DNA of 64,000 nt from JAWRCU01 sp033542235 (GTDB taxonomy: Bacteria; Pseudomonadota; Alphaproteobacteria; Rhizobiales; Rhizobiaceae). Each line of letters starts with the position of its first letter. Within the stretch, counting starts at the first letter, position 1. The stretch lies in the NCBI RefSeq assembly GCF_033542235.1, contig NZ_JAWRCU010000004.1, positions 372,001-436,000 on the forward strand. The letters run 5' to 3'. This document shows positions 1 to 8,078 of this stretch, in pieces. Below the pieces are notes generated by a model. It made no database searches and was not told the DNA's origin. It was given only the letters and a program-made list of their open reading frames with translations. The position numbers and the translations under genes are program-made.

Positions 1-222
1 CGCTGGCTGGGCGCGGTCAAGATGTTCGATATTGCGCTAGCCGCCACCTATGGCGGCCCCGGCGGCGCGACCAACGTTGTCAACCTGTTCATCTACGAGG
101 AGGCCTTCCGGTCCCTGCATTTTGCGGAATCGGCGGCAATGGCTGTCGTCATCCTCGTCATCACGATGGTGCTGACCGGGGTCTTCCTGTGGGGCAGCAC
201 GCGTCTGGAGGAACGGTTTTGA
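1..222 (+). CDS. Sugar ABC transporter permease, C-terminal fragment (MalF-like)
   Basis: The 5' part lies outside the window; the last 73 codons are visible. They read as the end of an inner-membrane permease, with a Y-G-G-P-G-G-A-T-N segment followed by one hydrophobic helix (around AMAVVILVITMVLTGVFLW) and a short charged cytoplasmic tail. The Gly/Pro-rich loop before the final helix is typical of CUT1 (MalF/UgpA) permeases. The stop overlaps the start of the second permease, so the two are translationally coupled. The periplasmic binding protein of this importer probably lies upstream of the window (inference). Confidence 0.85.
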   Translation, partial: RWLGAVKMFDIALAATYGGPGGATNVVNLFIYEEAFRSLHFAESAAMAVVILVITMVLTGVFLWGSTRLEERF

Positions 223-1079
223 ACACGACCGGCATCCTTGCCGCCCCTCGGCGCCGCGTCAGGCCAGGCCCCTATATCCGCATCGTCGCAGGTGTTGTTT
301 TCTGTTTCATCTTCCTGTTCCCGCTCCTTTGGATGTTCCTGACGTCGCTCAAGGAGCAGCGCGACATTTTCACCATGCCGCCAACCCTGTTCTTCACCCC
401 GACGCTTGAATCCTACGTCACCTATCTGCAACGGCCCGATATCTGGCGGCGCCTCGTCAATACGGTGATTGTCGCCGTCGGTTCCGGCATCGTGTCGGTC
501 ATCGCCGGCGGGATGGCGGGTTACGCACTCGCGCGTATCAAGCTTCGCGGTGCTCGCACGATCGGCCTGCTGATCATCCTGTCGCGTGGGGTGCCGCCAA
601 TCGCGCTTGCGGTGCCGATGTTTCTCGTCGCCCGAAAGCTCGGCCTGACCGACAAGCACATCACGCTGATCCTCGCCTATTGCACGTTCCTGATTCCTTA
701 CGTGATGTGGCTGATGCGCGGCTTTTTCCTCGCCTTGCCCAAGGAGCTGGAAGAGTCGGCGATGCTGGATGGCTGCAGCCGCTTCGGCGCTTTCTTCAAG
801 ATCATCGTGCCGATCTCGCTGCCCGGTCTGCTCTCGACAATGATCTTCAGCATGATCCTGGCATGGGAGGAACTCTTGTTCGCCCTCGTTCTGACCAATC
901 GCAAAGCTTCGACAATTCCTGTCGCGATCCAGGGCATAGCCGGCGACACCATCAACGGGGCCAATTGGGGCGCGCTGACGGCCGTCGGCACCATTACGGT
1001 CATCCCTGTCATCATCTTTGCATTGATAGTCCAGAAGTGGCTTATCCAAGGTCTCGCAGATGGAGCGACGAAAGGGTGA
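219..1079 (+). CDS. Carbohydrate ABC transporter permease (MalG family)
   Basis: Second inner-membrane permease of the importer. About six hydrophobic helices are visible. The EAA loop that docks the ATPase reads E-E-S-A-M-L-D-G-C-S-R and is followed by the usual I-V-P-I-S-L-P. The length (286 aa) is normal for MalG-type CUT1 permeases. I chose the TTG at 219: it overlaps the preceding TGA (TTGA) and has GGAGG seven bases upstream; an upstream ATG at 189 would overlap the previous gene by over 30 bases. The stop overlaps the ATG of the GntR gene. The substrate is unknown; the catabolic neighbours suggest a sugar or sugar acid. Confidence 0.9.
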   Translation: MNTTGILAAPRRRVRPGPYIRIVAGVVFCFIFLFPLLWMFLTSLKEQRDIFTMPPTLFFTPTLESYVTYLQRPDIWRRLVNTVIVAVGSGIVSVIAGGMAGYALARIKLRGARTIGLLIILSRGVPPIALAVPMFLVARKLGLTDKHITLILAYCTFLIPYVMWLMRGFFLALPKELEESAMLDGCSRFGAFFKIIVPISLPGLLSTMIFSMILAWEELLFALVLTNRKASTIPVAIQGIAGDTINGANWGALTAVGTITVIPVIIFALIVQKWLIQGLADGATKG

Positions 1080-1765
1080 TGGCGGTGGATACTCCGGTAT
1101 TTCTATCAAAAACGGATATGGCTCGACGCCATATCCAGAAGCTGATCATCACTAAGGCGGTGAAGCCCGGCGATCGGATCACGACCCGCGCGATATCCGA
1201 AGCGCTGGGCATCTCGGAGACTCCGATCCGCGAAGCGATCCGCAGTCTGGCCGCCGAGGGATGGCTCGAGATCGAGACCCATGTCGGTGCGATCGTCGCC
1301 AGCGCCGGGGCGGACCAGCTTCGCGAGATCTACGCCTTGCGCGGGCGAATTGGCGCGCTGGCCATCGAGTTGGGATGGCCCGACTTCGACGCCGCGCGAC
1401 TGGCGGCGATCAATAGAAACATCGCGGCCTCCGACATCGCCATCAAGGCCAATGATGCGGCAGCCTATACGCAGTTGAACCACGATTTTCATGCGCTCCT
1501 TTGCAGTTCCTCTCATTCGCAATGGTGCCTTCGTCTGCTGACCAATCTGACCGCGATGACCTCGGTCACCTTCGGGTTTGTCATTCTGCCGGATCGGATG
1601 GCTGCGTCGCTGGCGGAGCACCGCGCGATCCGGGATGCGATCCAGGCCGGCAACATGGCCGAAGCGGCAAAGCTTGTCGTCGAGCACGAGCAGGCGGGAT
1701 ACCGCGCACTCGTCGGCGAGATCGAAGAGAACAAACGACAGGCGCGGGAACAGGCGGCGATCTGA
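1079..1765 (+). CDS. GntR-family transcriptional regulator (FadR/FCD type)
   Basis: DNA-binding regulator, 228 aa, encoded between the permeases and the ATPase and so probably controlling this operon. The N-terminal winged helix-turn-helix covers about residues 10-75, with the diagnostic I-S-E-T-P-I-R-E-A-I-R recognition segment. The rest is a helical FCD ligand-binding domain containing L-N-H-D-F-H and V-V-E-H-E, where the FCD metal-binding Asp and His residues are expected. Such regulators usually respond to an acidic metabolite of the pathway they control. The start is the ATG that overlaps the permease stop (TGATG). The ligand cannot be read from sequence. Confidence 0.9.
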   Translation: MAVDTPVFLSKTDMARRHIQKLIITKAVKPGDRITTRAISEALGISETPIREAIRSLAAEGWLEIETHVGAIVASAGADQLREIYALRGRIGALAIELGWPDFDAARLAAINRNIAASDIAIKANDAAAYTQLNHDFHALLCSSSHSQWCLRLLTNLTAMTSVTFGFVILPDRMAASLAEHRAIRDAIQAGNMAEAAKLVVEHEQAGYRALVGEIEENKRQAREQAAI

Positions 1766-1797
1766 TCGCCAGCGCGCACATGCCCAGGGAGAACTGA

Positions 1798-2853
1798 ATG
1801 AGTGCAGTCGAAATCAGGGAGGTCCGAAAGTCCTACGGCAACCTCGAGGTCCTGCGTGGCGTTTCGATCCATATCGACGGCGGCAAGTTTGTCGCGCTCG
1901 TCGGTCCTTCCGGCTGTGGAAAATCGACGTTGCTGCGCATGATTGCCGGCCTCGAGGAAGTCACCGCCGGCGAAATCGCAATCGGCGGGCGCGTCATCAA
2001 CGATGTCGCGCCGAAAGACCGCGATATTGCGATGGTCTTCCAGAACTACGCGCTCTATCCGCACATGAACGTGCGGGAGAACATGGGATTCGCCCTGCGT
2101 CAGCGCGGGACGCCAAAGGCCGAGATCGAAAAGCGGGTCTCGGATGCGGCCCGGATCCTCGGCCTGGAGAAGTTGCTGGAGCGAAAGCCCCGCGCCTTGT
2201 CGGGCGGCCAGCGCCAGCGCGTCGCCATGGGGCGCGCCATCGTCCGCAAGCCGAACGTATTCCTGTTCGACGAGCCGCTTTCCAATCTGGACGCCAAACT
2301 GCGCGTGCAGATGCGATCGGAATTGAAGGAACTGCACCAGCGCCTCGGGGTAACTACCGTCTACGTCACACATGACCAAATCGAGGCCATGACACTTGCC
2401 GACTACGCGGTGGTGATGAATGGCGGCGTGATCGAACAGATGGGGCCGCCGCTACATCTCTACGACAAACCGAAGAGCCTCTTTGTCGCTGCGTTTATCG
2501 GCTCGCCGCCAATGAACTTCCTGGAAGGCAGGATCGAGGGTGGCGATACGCTCGTCCTCGACAACGGAGCACGGTTGACGCTCCCGCGGGCCATTGGAGC
2601 CGTCCAGCGCGTAACAGTGGGAGTTAGACCCGAACATTTCGTAGCTGACAAAGAGGGGTGGCCCGCGGTGGTTTCCATCGTCGAGCCAACCGGTTCCGAA
2701 ACCCAGATCACGGTGCGTCTCTTCGATCATACCGTTCGCGTGCTCATCCGGGGCCGGACCGACGCCAAGCCAGGCGAAACCATCCGCCTGACCGTGCCCG
2801 CCGCCGACATGCACGTGTTCAACGCCGGTACAGGCAAACGCCTCGACGCGTAA
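1798..2853 (+). CDS. Sugar ABC transporter ATP-binding protein (UgpC/MsmK/MalK type)
   Basis: Cytoplasmic ATPase of the CUT1 importer, 351 aa. Walker A is G-P-S-G-C-G-K-S-T near residue 40, the Q-loop sits in V-F-Q-N-Y-A-L-Y-P-H, the signature is L-S-G-G-Q-R-Q-R-V, Walker B is V-F-L-F-D-E-P-L-S-N-L-D and the H-loop is V-T-H-D-Q. A C-terminal TOBE/OB domain of about 115 residues (G-V-R-P-E-H-F) marks the MalK-like class. ATPases of this class sometimes energise several permease pairs. That matters here because the CUT1 system at 48677-51887 has no ATPase of its own. Confidence 0.93.
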   Translation: MSAVEIREVRKSYGNLEVLRGVSIHIDGGKFVALVGPSGCGKSTLLRMIAGLEEVTAGEIAIGGRVINDVAPKDRDIAMVFQNYALYPHMNVRENMGFALRQRGTPKAEIEKRVSDAARILGLEKLLERKPRALSGGQRQRVAMGRAIVRKPNVFLFDEPLSNLDAKLRVQMRSELKELHQRLGVTTVYVTHDQIEAMTLADYAVVMNGGVIEQMGPPLHLYDKPKSLFVAAFIGSPPMNFLEGRIEGGDTLVLDNGARLTLPRAIGAVQRVTVGVRPEHFVADKEGWPAVVSIVEPTGSETQITVRLFDHTVRVLIRGRTDAKPGETIRLTVPAADMHVFNAGTGKRLDA

Positions 2854-2882
2854 ATGCGACCGGTCGAAGAAAGGGCGCAAGG

Positions 2883-4325
2883 ATGGACCTGAACAAGTAT
2901 TTCATTGATGGCCGTTGGGTGGACGCCCTGGGCGACACCAGGCTATCGCTTATCGACCCCAACACGGAAGAAACCTACGGCAAGGTGGCGCTTGGCAGCG
3001 ACGCAGACGTCGACGCCGCGGTAGCGTCGGCAAGGCGCGCCTTCCCGGCCTGGTCCCTGCTCGACGCCCGGTTCCGGATCGCCTGTGTCGAACGGATGCT
3101 GGAGATCTATCTCAGCCGCATCGATGAAATGGCGAAGGCGATTTCGCGCGAGATGGGCGCTCCCATAGATCTGGCGCGTCAGGCGCAGGCCGCGCTCGGC
3201 CAACGGCACATGACGAACTATCTCGCCGCCATGAAGGATTTCGAGTTCATCAGGCCACTCGGGCTCCATGCGCCGAACGATCGGATCGCGCTGGAGCCTG
3301 TCGGGGTGGCTGCGCTGATAACGCCCTGGAATTGGCCGATCCATCAGATCGCGCTCAAAGTCGTGGCCGCGCTGCTCGCCGGATGCACGATGGTGCTCAA
3401 ACCGTCCGAAATGGCGCCTTTGTCGGCAACCCTCTTTGCCGAGATAATCGAGGCGGCTGGCGTTCCGGCTGGCGTCTTCAATCTGATCCATGGCGATGGC
3501 CTGGGCGCCGGGCAGCGGCTTTCCACTCATCCCGACGTCGACATGGTGAGTTTTACCGGATCGACCCGTGCCGGCATTGCGATCTCAAAGGCGTCCGCCG
3601 ACACCTTGAAACGTGTCGGCCTCGAGCTTGGCGGAAAGGGTGCCAATCTGATTTTCGCCGACGCCGACGAAAAAGCGGTAGAGCGCGGCGTTCGCCAGTG
3701 CTTCGTCAACAGTGGCCAGAACTGTAACGCGCCGTCGCGCATGCTTGTCGAGCGATCTATCTACGATCGCTCGGTGGAGATCGCCGCCAGCATCGCGAAG
3801 TCCGTAGCTGTGGGGCCATCGGATCAGCATGGGGCGCAGATCGGGCCGGTCATATCGGCAAAGCAATTCGAGCGGATCCAGAGCCTCATGGAAAGCGGTA
3901 TCGCCGAAGGGGCACGGCTTGTAGCCGGCGGCCCGGGACGCCCCGCCGATCTCAATCGTGGCTATTTCGTCAAGCCCACCGTGTTCGCCGACGTGTCGAA
4001 CGACATGACCATAGCGCGCGAGGAGATCTTCGGCCCAGTCCTGTCGATCATTCCTTTCGACAACGAGGAGCAGGCGATCGAAATCGCCAACGACACCCCT
4101 TACGGCCTTACCAACTACGTCCAGAGCCAGGACCATGAACGCCGTATGCGCGTCGCCCGGCGGCTACGCTCGGGGATGGTTGAGATGAACGGTCAGCCGC
4201 GCGGCGCCGGCGCGCCATTCGGCGGCATTAAAGCGTCCGGACATTCGCGCGAGGGCGGTCGCTGGGGCATCGAGGAGTATCTGGAGGTCAAGTCGATCTC
4301 CGGGTGGAGTCAGGTTCAGGCGTGA
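2883..4325 (+). CDS. Aldehyde dehydrogenase family protein
   Basis: NAD(P)-dependent oxidation of an aldehyde to the acid; 480 aa, normal for the family. Visible catalytic residues are Asn150 (T-P-W-N-W-P), Lys173 (L-K-P-S-E), Glu248 (L-E-L-G-G-K) and nucleophile Cys281 (S-G-Q-N-C-N). The cofactor loop F-T-G-S-T is near residue 225. The start at 2883 has AAGG just upstream and gives the usual short F-I-D-G-R-W N-terminus. It lies in the catabolic operon between the ATPase and the enolase-superfamily gene, so the aldehyde is probably derived from the imported sugar, perhaps the product of the GMC oxidoreductase downstream (inference). Confidence 0.93.
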   Translation: MDLNKYFIDGRWVDALGDTRLSLIDPNTEETYGKVALGSDADVDAAVASARRAFPAWSLLDARFRIACVERMLEIYLSRIDEMAKAISREMGAPIDLARQAQAALGQRHMTNYLAAMKDFEFIRPLGLHAPNDRIALEPVGVAALITPWNWPIHQIALKVVAALLAGCTMVLKPSEMAPLSATLFAEIIEAAGVPAGVFNLIHGDGLGAGQRLSTHPDVDMVSFTGSTRAGIAISKASADTLKRVGLELGGKGANLIFADADEKAVERGVRQCFVNSGQNCNAPSRMLVERSIYDRSVEIAASIAKSVAVGPSDQHGAQIGPVISAKQFERIQSLMESGIAEGARLVAGGPGRPADLNRGYFVKPTVFADVSNDMTIAREEIFGPVLSIIPFDNEEQAIEIANDTPYGLTNYVQSQDHERRMRVARRLRSGMVEMNGQPRGAGAPFGGIKASGHSREGGRWGIEEYLEVKSISGWSQVQA

Positions 4326-4361
4326 AGCCGGACCGAGTAGTTGGACAGACCAGGAATGACC

Positions 4362-5588
4362 ATGAAAAACAAAGCTACCGTCGCCGAAGTGAGAACGCTG
4401 TCGTGCAGCAATTCCTTTCGGAACTACCACTTCCTCAAGATAACCACTGAAGGTGGAGTGGTCGGCTGGAGCGAGTTCGACGAGAATTTCGGATCGCCTG
4501 GCGTCTCGGCAGTGATCAATCAGATCAGCCATCGCCTGATCGGCCAGAGCGCCATGCTCCATGAGCATATCCGCGAAGACCTGCGCAATGTCGTACGCCC
4601 TGCTCTCGGCGGAGTGGTCGGCCAGGCTCTCGGGGCGATCGAGAACGCCCTTCTCGACGTCAAGGCCAAGGTGATGGATGTCCCGTGTCACGTGCTGCTC
4701 GGCGGCAAGGTGCGCGACAAGATCCGGGTCTACTGGTCCCACTGCGTCGCCTATCGCATGCGCGCTCCGCATTTCTCGCCGGTCATAAAGGATTCCGAAG
4801 GCGTGCGCCAGATCGCGCGCGATGTCGGCGCGGGTGGGTTCACGGCGCTCAAGACGAACATCTTCGAATATGACGGGAACGACAGCATCGAACCCTGGTC
4901 GCCAGGGTTTGGCCGCCCCCACGATCCGAGCATGAATGTCGAACGCAGGACCCTGAAGAACCTGCGTCGTCATCTGGAAATCATGCGCGAGGCTGCGGGG
5001 CCGGACATCGACATTCTGCTCGACCTGAATTTCAATGCGCGGACCGAAGGCTATCTCCAAATCCTGCGGGAAACGAGCGACCTCGACCTGTTCTGGGTCG
5101 AGCTCGACCTTCTGGACCCCAAGGCGCTCGCCTATATCCGTTCGCACAGCCCCCATCCGATCTCGTCTTGCGAGACCCTGATCGGCTTGCAGCAGTTTCT
5201 GCCCTATTTCGAGAACCGCTCTGTCGACGTCGCTATCATCGACGCGCCGTGGAACGGCGTGTGGCAATCGGTGAAGATCGCCGCGGCGGCCGAGGCCTAC
5301 GACGTCAACGTCGCGCCGCACAATTTCTACGGGCACCTGAGCACGATGATGAACGCGCATTTCAGTGCCGTGGTGCCGAATCTTCGCATCATGGAGACGG
5401 ATATCGACCGCATTGCCTGGGACAGCGAAGTCTTCAGCCACGTGCCTGAAATCAAGGACGGCTATCTGGTCCTTCCGGATCGTCCGGGTTGGGGCACCGA
5501 GCCGGTTGAAGCCGCCTTGAAGAAATATCCTCCCCTGGAGAAGGTCGGGATGTTCCATCGCACCCAAACACCGCGCCTCGCCGTCTAG
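4362..5588 (+). CDS. Enolase-superfamily enzyme (mandelate racemase/sugar-acid dehydratase-like)
   Basis: Predicted Mg2+-dependent dehydratase or racemase acting on a carboxylate such as an aldonic acid; 408 aa. The N-terminal capping domain spans roughly residues 1-125, followed by the barrel. Likely metal ligands are Asp221 (L-L-D-L-N), Glu247 (W-V-E-L-D) and Glu271 (S-S-C-E). His320 in V-A-P-H-N fits the general acid/base, and K164-T-N166 takes the place of the common K-x-K motif. I chose ATG 4362 because AGGA ends six bases before it; ATG 4356 directly abuts that AGGA. Exact substrate and subgroup cannot be assigned from sequence. Confidence 0.87.
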   Translation: MKNKATVAEVRTLSCSNSFRNYHFLKITTEGGVVGWSEFDENFGSPGVSAVINQISHRLIGQSAMLHEHIREDLRNVVRPALGGVVGQALGAIENALLDVKAKVMDVPCHVLLGGKVRDKIRVYWSHCVAYRMRAPHFSPVIKDSEGVRQIARDVGAGGFTALKTNIFEYDGNDSIEPWSPGFGRPHDPSMNVERRTLKNLRRHLEIMREAAGPDIDILLDLNFNARTEGYLQILRETSDLDLFWVELDLLDPKALAYIRSHSPHPISSCETLIGLQQFLPYFENRSVDVAIIDAPWNGVWQSVKIAAAAEAYDVNVAPHNFYGHLSTMMNAHFSAVVPNLRIMETDIDRIAWDSEVFSHVPEIKDGYLVLPDRPGWGTEPVEAALKKYPPLEKVGMFHRTQTPRLAV

Positions 5589-5683
5589 AGGATCAGAACA
5601 AAGGGATAGAGCAGCGCCGCGGTCCAACTTGAACGCACGCCGCTCTAGGCAAGTGCGCGGGAAATCACGTAGGGACTCCTCCA

Positions 5684-7282
5684 ATGAACGAGCCGGTTGA
5701 CGTTCTGATCATCGGCGGCGGTGCTTCTGGCGCCGCCGTTGCCTGGAACCTCGCCGAGACGCGGATGCGGATCGTCTGCCTTGAGCAGGGCGACTGGCCG
5801 CGGTCGCAGGATTTTCCGTCGAATGGACGTGACTGGGAGACGCGGCAGTCTGAAGACTATGCGCTCAGCCCCAATCGTCGCGGCGGCATTGCGGACTATC
5901 CTATCAACGACGATGGTTCTCCGATCAAGATCGCGAATTTCAATGGCGTCGGGGGCGGCACGGTCTTTTATGCCGGCCACTTCCCGCGCATGCATCCGTC
6001 CGACTTCCGGGTGCGTTCACTGGACGGCGTGGCCGACGACTGGCCAATCGACTACAGCACCCTCGAGCCCTTCTTCGAGATCAACGACCGGATGATGGGG
6101 GTGTCGGGGCTTGCCGGCGACCCCGCCTATCCCAAGAAAGAGCCGCCGATGCCCCCGATACCGCTTGGGCACACCGGCGAGATGTTCGGGCGCGCCATGA
6201 ACCAGCTTGGCTGGCACTGGTGGCCGGCCGACACGGCCATCAACGCGCGCGCCTATGAAGGCCGCGCGCCCTGCATCAACATCGGGCATTGCGGCCATGG
6301 CTGCGCGCAGGGCGCCAAGGCCGCCGTCGACGTGACCTACTGGCAGGAGGCCGTACGCAACCGTATCGAGGTGCGGACACGCTGCCGGGTGAGCCGTATC
6401 GAAACGAATGAAGATCGGATGGCGGTCGGCGCCTGGTATTTCGACGCCAATGGCGAAGAGGTGTTCCAGCCGGCCGAAATCGTCATCATCGCCTGCAACG
6501 GCATCGGCACGCCGCGCTTGCTGCTGAATTCCGCCTGCGAGCGGTTTCCAAACGGTCTTGCCAATTCCAGTGGCCTGGTCGGCAAGAACCTGATGCTCCA
6601 TCCCTATGCGATGGCGCGTGGCCGGTTCGACAAGCAGCAGGACGGCTTCCGCGGCGCCCGAGGCTTTATGTGGAGCATGGAGTTCTATGAGACCGATCCG
6701 CAGCGCGGCTATGTGCGTGGCTACTGCTATCAGTTCACGCGCGGTTTCGGGCCGGCGACGACGGCGATCAACGGCATGGCGGACAACCTTATCCCCTGGG
6801 GCGAAAACCACCATGACGCATTTCGGCATTACTTCGACCATCAGGCCGGCATGGTGTCGATCTGCGAGGACCTGCCCGAGGAAATAAACACCGTCACGCT
6901 CGATCCTGGTCTGAAGGACAGCAACGGCATCCCCGCGCCCAGGATCACCTACCGGATCGGCGAGAACACGCAAAAGATGCTGGATCATTCCATCGCGCGC
7001 GGCACGGAAATCCTGCTTGCCGCCGGCGGCACCGACATCGTCACCCGCTCGCCGCTATCCCACGCCGGCTGGCACCTGCTCGGCACCGCCAGGATGGGCA
7101 AGGACCCGAAGCGGTCGGTGGTGAACGAATGGGGCCGCAGTCACGATGTGAAAAACCTGTTCATCGTCGACGGCAGTGTTTTCGTGACGTCGGGCGGCGT
7201 GAACCCGACATCCACGATCCAGGCGGTCTCCCTCTATATCAGCGACCAGATCAAATCGCGCCTGCATGAGCTCTTCGATTGA
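5684..7282 (+). CDS. GMC family FAD-dependent oxidoreductase
   Basis: Flavoprotein that oxidises an alcohol or sugar hydroxyl; 532 aa. The N-terminal dinucleotide-binding motif I-I-G-G-G-A-S-G-A lies at residues 7-15 and the second FAD region F-N-G-V-G-G-G-T near 88-95. The C-terminal GMC domain has W-H-L-L-G-T-A-R-M-G, with the usual active-site His, and N-P-T-S-T-I-Q-A. There is no signal peptide. The next gene encodes a small protein resembling gluconate 2-dehydrogenase subunit 3, the usual partner of membrane-type GMC dehydrogenases, so the pair probably forms one enzyme. No cytochrome c subunit follows, so the electron acceptor is unknown. Confidence 0.92.
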   Translation: MNEPVDVLIIGGGASGAAVAWNLAETRMRIVCLEQGDWPRSQDFPSNGRDWETRQSEDYALSPNRRGGIADYPINDDGSPIKIANFNGVGGGTVFYAGHFPRMHPSDFRVRSLDGVADDWPIDYSTLEPFFEINDRMMGVSGLAGDPAYPKKEPPMPPIPLGHTGEMFGRAMNQLGWHWWPADTAINARAYEGRAPCINIGHCGHGCAQGAKAAVDVTYWQEAVRNRIEVRTRCRVSRIETNEDRMAVGAWYFDANGEEVFQPAEIVIIACNGIGTPRLLLNSACERFPNGLANSSGLVGKNLMLHPYAMARGRFDKQQDGFRGARGFMWSMEFYETDPQRGYVRGYCYQFTRGFGPATTAINGMADNLIPWGENHHDAFRHYFDHQAGMVSICEDLPEEINTVTLDPGLKDSNGIPAPRITYRIGENTQKMLDHSIARGTEILLAAGGTDIVTRSPLSHAGWHLLGTARMGKDPKRSVVNEWGRSHDVKNLFIVDGSVFVTSGGVNPTSTIQAVSLYISDQIKSRLHELFD

Positions 7283-7290
7283 AATCCGCC

Positions 7291-7776
7291 ATGATAAACC
7301 ATCAGGACAACCATCCGATCGCCGCCTTGTCTCAGCCTGAGCAGGAGTGCTTGCGTGCCATCGCGGGCTGCATAATCCCTCCCAGTTTCAAATATGGCAT
7401 TCCTGGCGCAGACGATCCCGCGATCTTTGACGACCTTCTCGCATCCATTCGACGGGACGGCGATGCGCTTCGCAATATCCTTGCTACGGTCGACCGTAAC
7501 GCTGGCGGCCGGCTTGCCGATCTCGCGCCCACCGAGCGTTGCGCGCTTCTCGCTCGTTTGCGCGACGAGCGGCCCGGATTCTTCAGCGTCGTAGAGGCTC
7601 TGACGTCGCGCGCCTATTATGGCAATGACGCGGTATTGAGGTCCATCGGCATGGAGCCGCGGCCGCCCTTCCCGAAAGGGCACGATCTCCCGCAAGGCGA
7701 TCTTTCTCTGCTCGACGCCGTACTGCGTCGCGGCAAGGTCTATCGGGATGCTGACGTCAGCGGGCATTCGGTTTGA
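7291..7776 (+). CDS. Gluconate 2-dehydrogenase subunit 3-like small protein
   Basis: Small helical protein of about 161 aa. The pattern L-S-x-x-E-x-x-x-L-R-A-I-A-G-C-I-I-P-P near the N-terminus, with G-I-P-G-A-D-D-P after it, matches the subunit-3 family that accompanies GMC-type gluconate and sugar dehydrogenases. It directly follows the GMC gene. Characterised relatives carry a Tat signal; none is visible here, consistent with the signal-less GMC partner. A TTG at 7279 overlapping the GMC stop is an alternative start adding four residues. Function as a partner or chaperone of the flavoprotein is inferred from family and position. Confidence 0.72.
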   Translation: MINHQDNHPIAALSQPEQECLRAIAGCIIPPSFKYGIPGADDPAIFDDLLASIRRDGDALRNILATVDRNAGGRLADLAPTERCALLARLRDERPGFFSVVEALTSRAYYGNDAVLRSIGMEPRPPFPKGHDLPQGDLSLLDAVLRRGKVYRDADVSGHSV

Positions 7777-7820
7777 GCGTTGACCTGCTTCCCCGTCCTT
7801 GATTGGCCGCCAACCGCCCC

Positions 7821-7955
7821 ATCGCGGATGTAGTTGCGCTCCGTCTCCTGGCTGAACCGGCGTATGGTCATGTCGTAGATCAACCGCTGGCGCAGCGGAC
7901 TGATCGTGCATCGCGCTGTTCCCCTAAGGTCAATATCTTGTCCGTCCTTCCCCAT
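7821..7955 (-). pseudogene. Remnant of a tyrosine-type integrase (N-terminal fragment)
   Basis: On the minus strand about 45 codons read S-P-L-R-Q-R-L-I-Y-D-M-T-I-R-R-F-S-Q-E-T-E-R-N-Y. This is the start of the core-binding (SAM-like) domain of XerC/phage-integrase proteins commonly linked to rhizobial insertion elements (usual form P-L-R-Q-R-M-I-x-D-M). Nothing resembling the catalytic domain follows and the frame drifts into unrelated sequence. It lies in the 302-bp space 7777-8078 between the catabolic operon and the sulfatase gene; the rest of that space shows no gene. Probably debris from a past insertion. Confidence 0.5.
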
Positions 7956-8078
7956 GGTAAGGCGCTCGGCACCAGCGTGTTCACGTGGTGAACGTGCTGT
8001 CAGTGGGCTCTTGTGCGCGTCGCCGCGACAGCAAGGGCGTGAGCAGGTTCGAGACATAACAGGCACGGAGGACGGAAA

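Noticed and set aside
93..1109. Long minus-strand open frame over the MalG and GntR genes
   Set aside because: Composition is that of a shadow (Arg/Asp/Gln-rich, no domain), and the plus strand holds two well-supported genes with coupled starts.
4164..5684. 506-codon minus-strand frame opposite the enolase-superfamily gene
   Set aside because: It mirrors codon positions of the plus-strand gene, which has clear catalytic residues; the antisense product has no recognisable fold.
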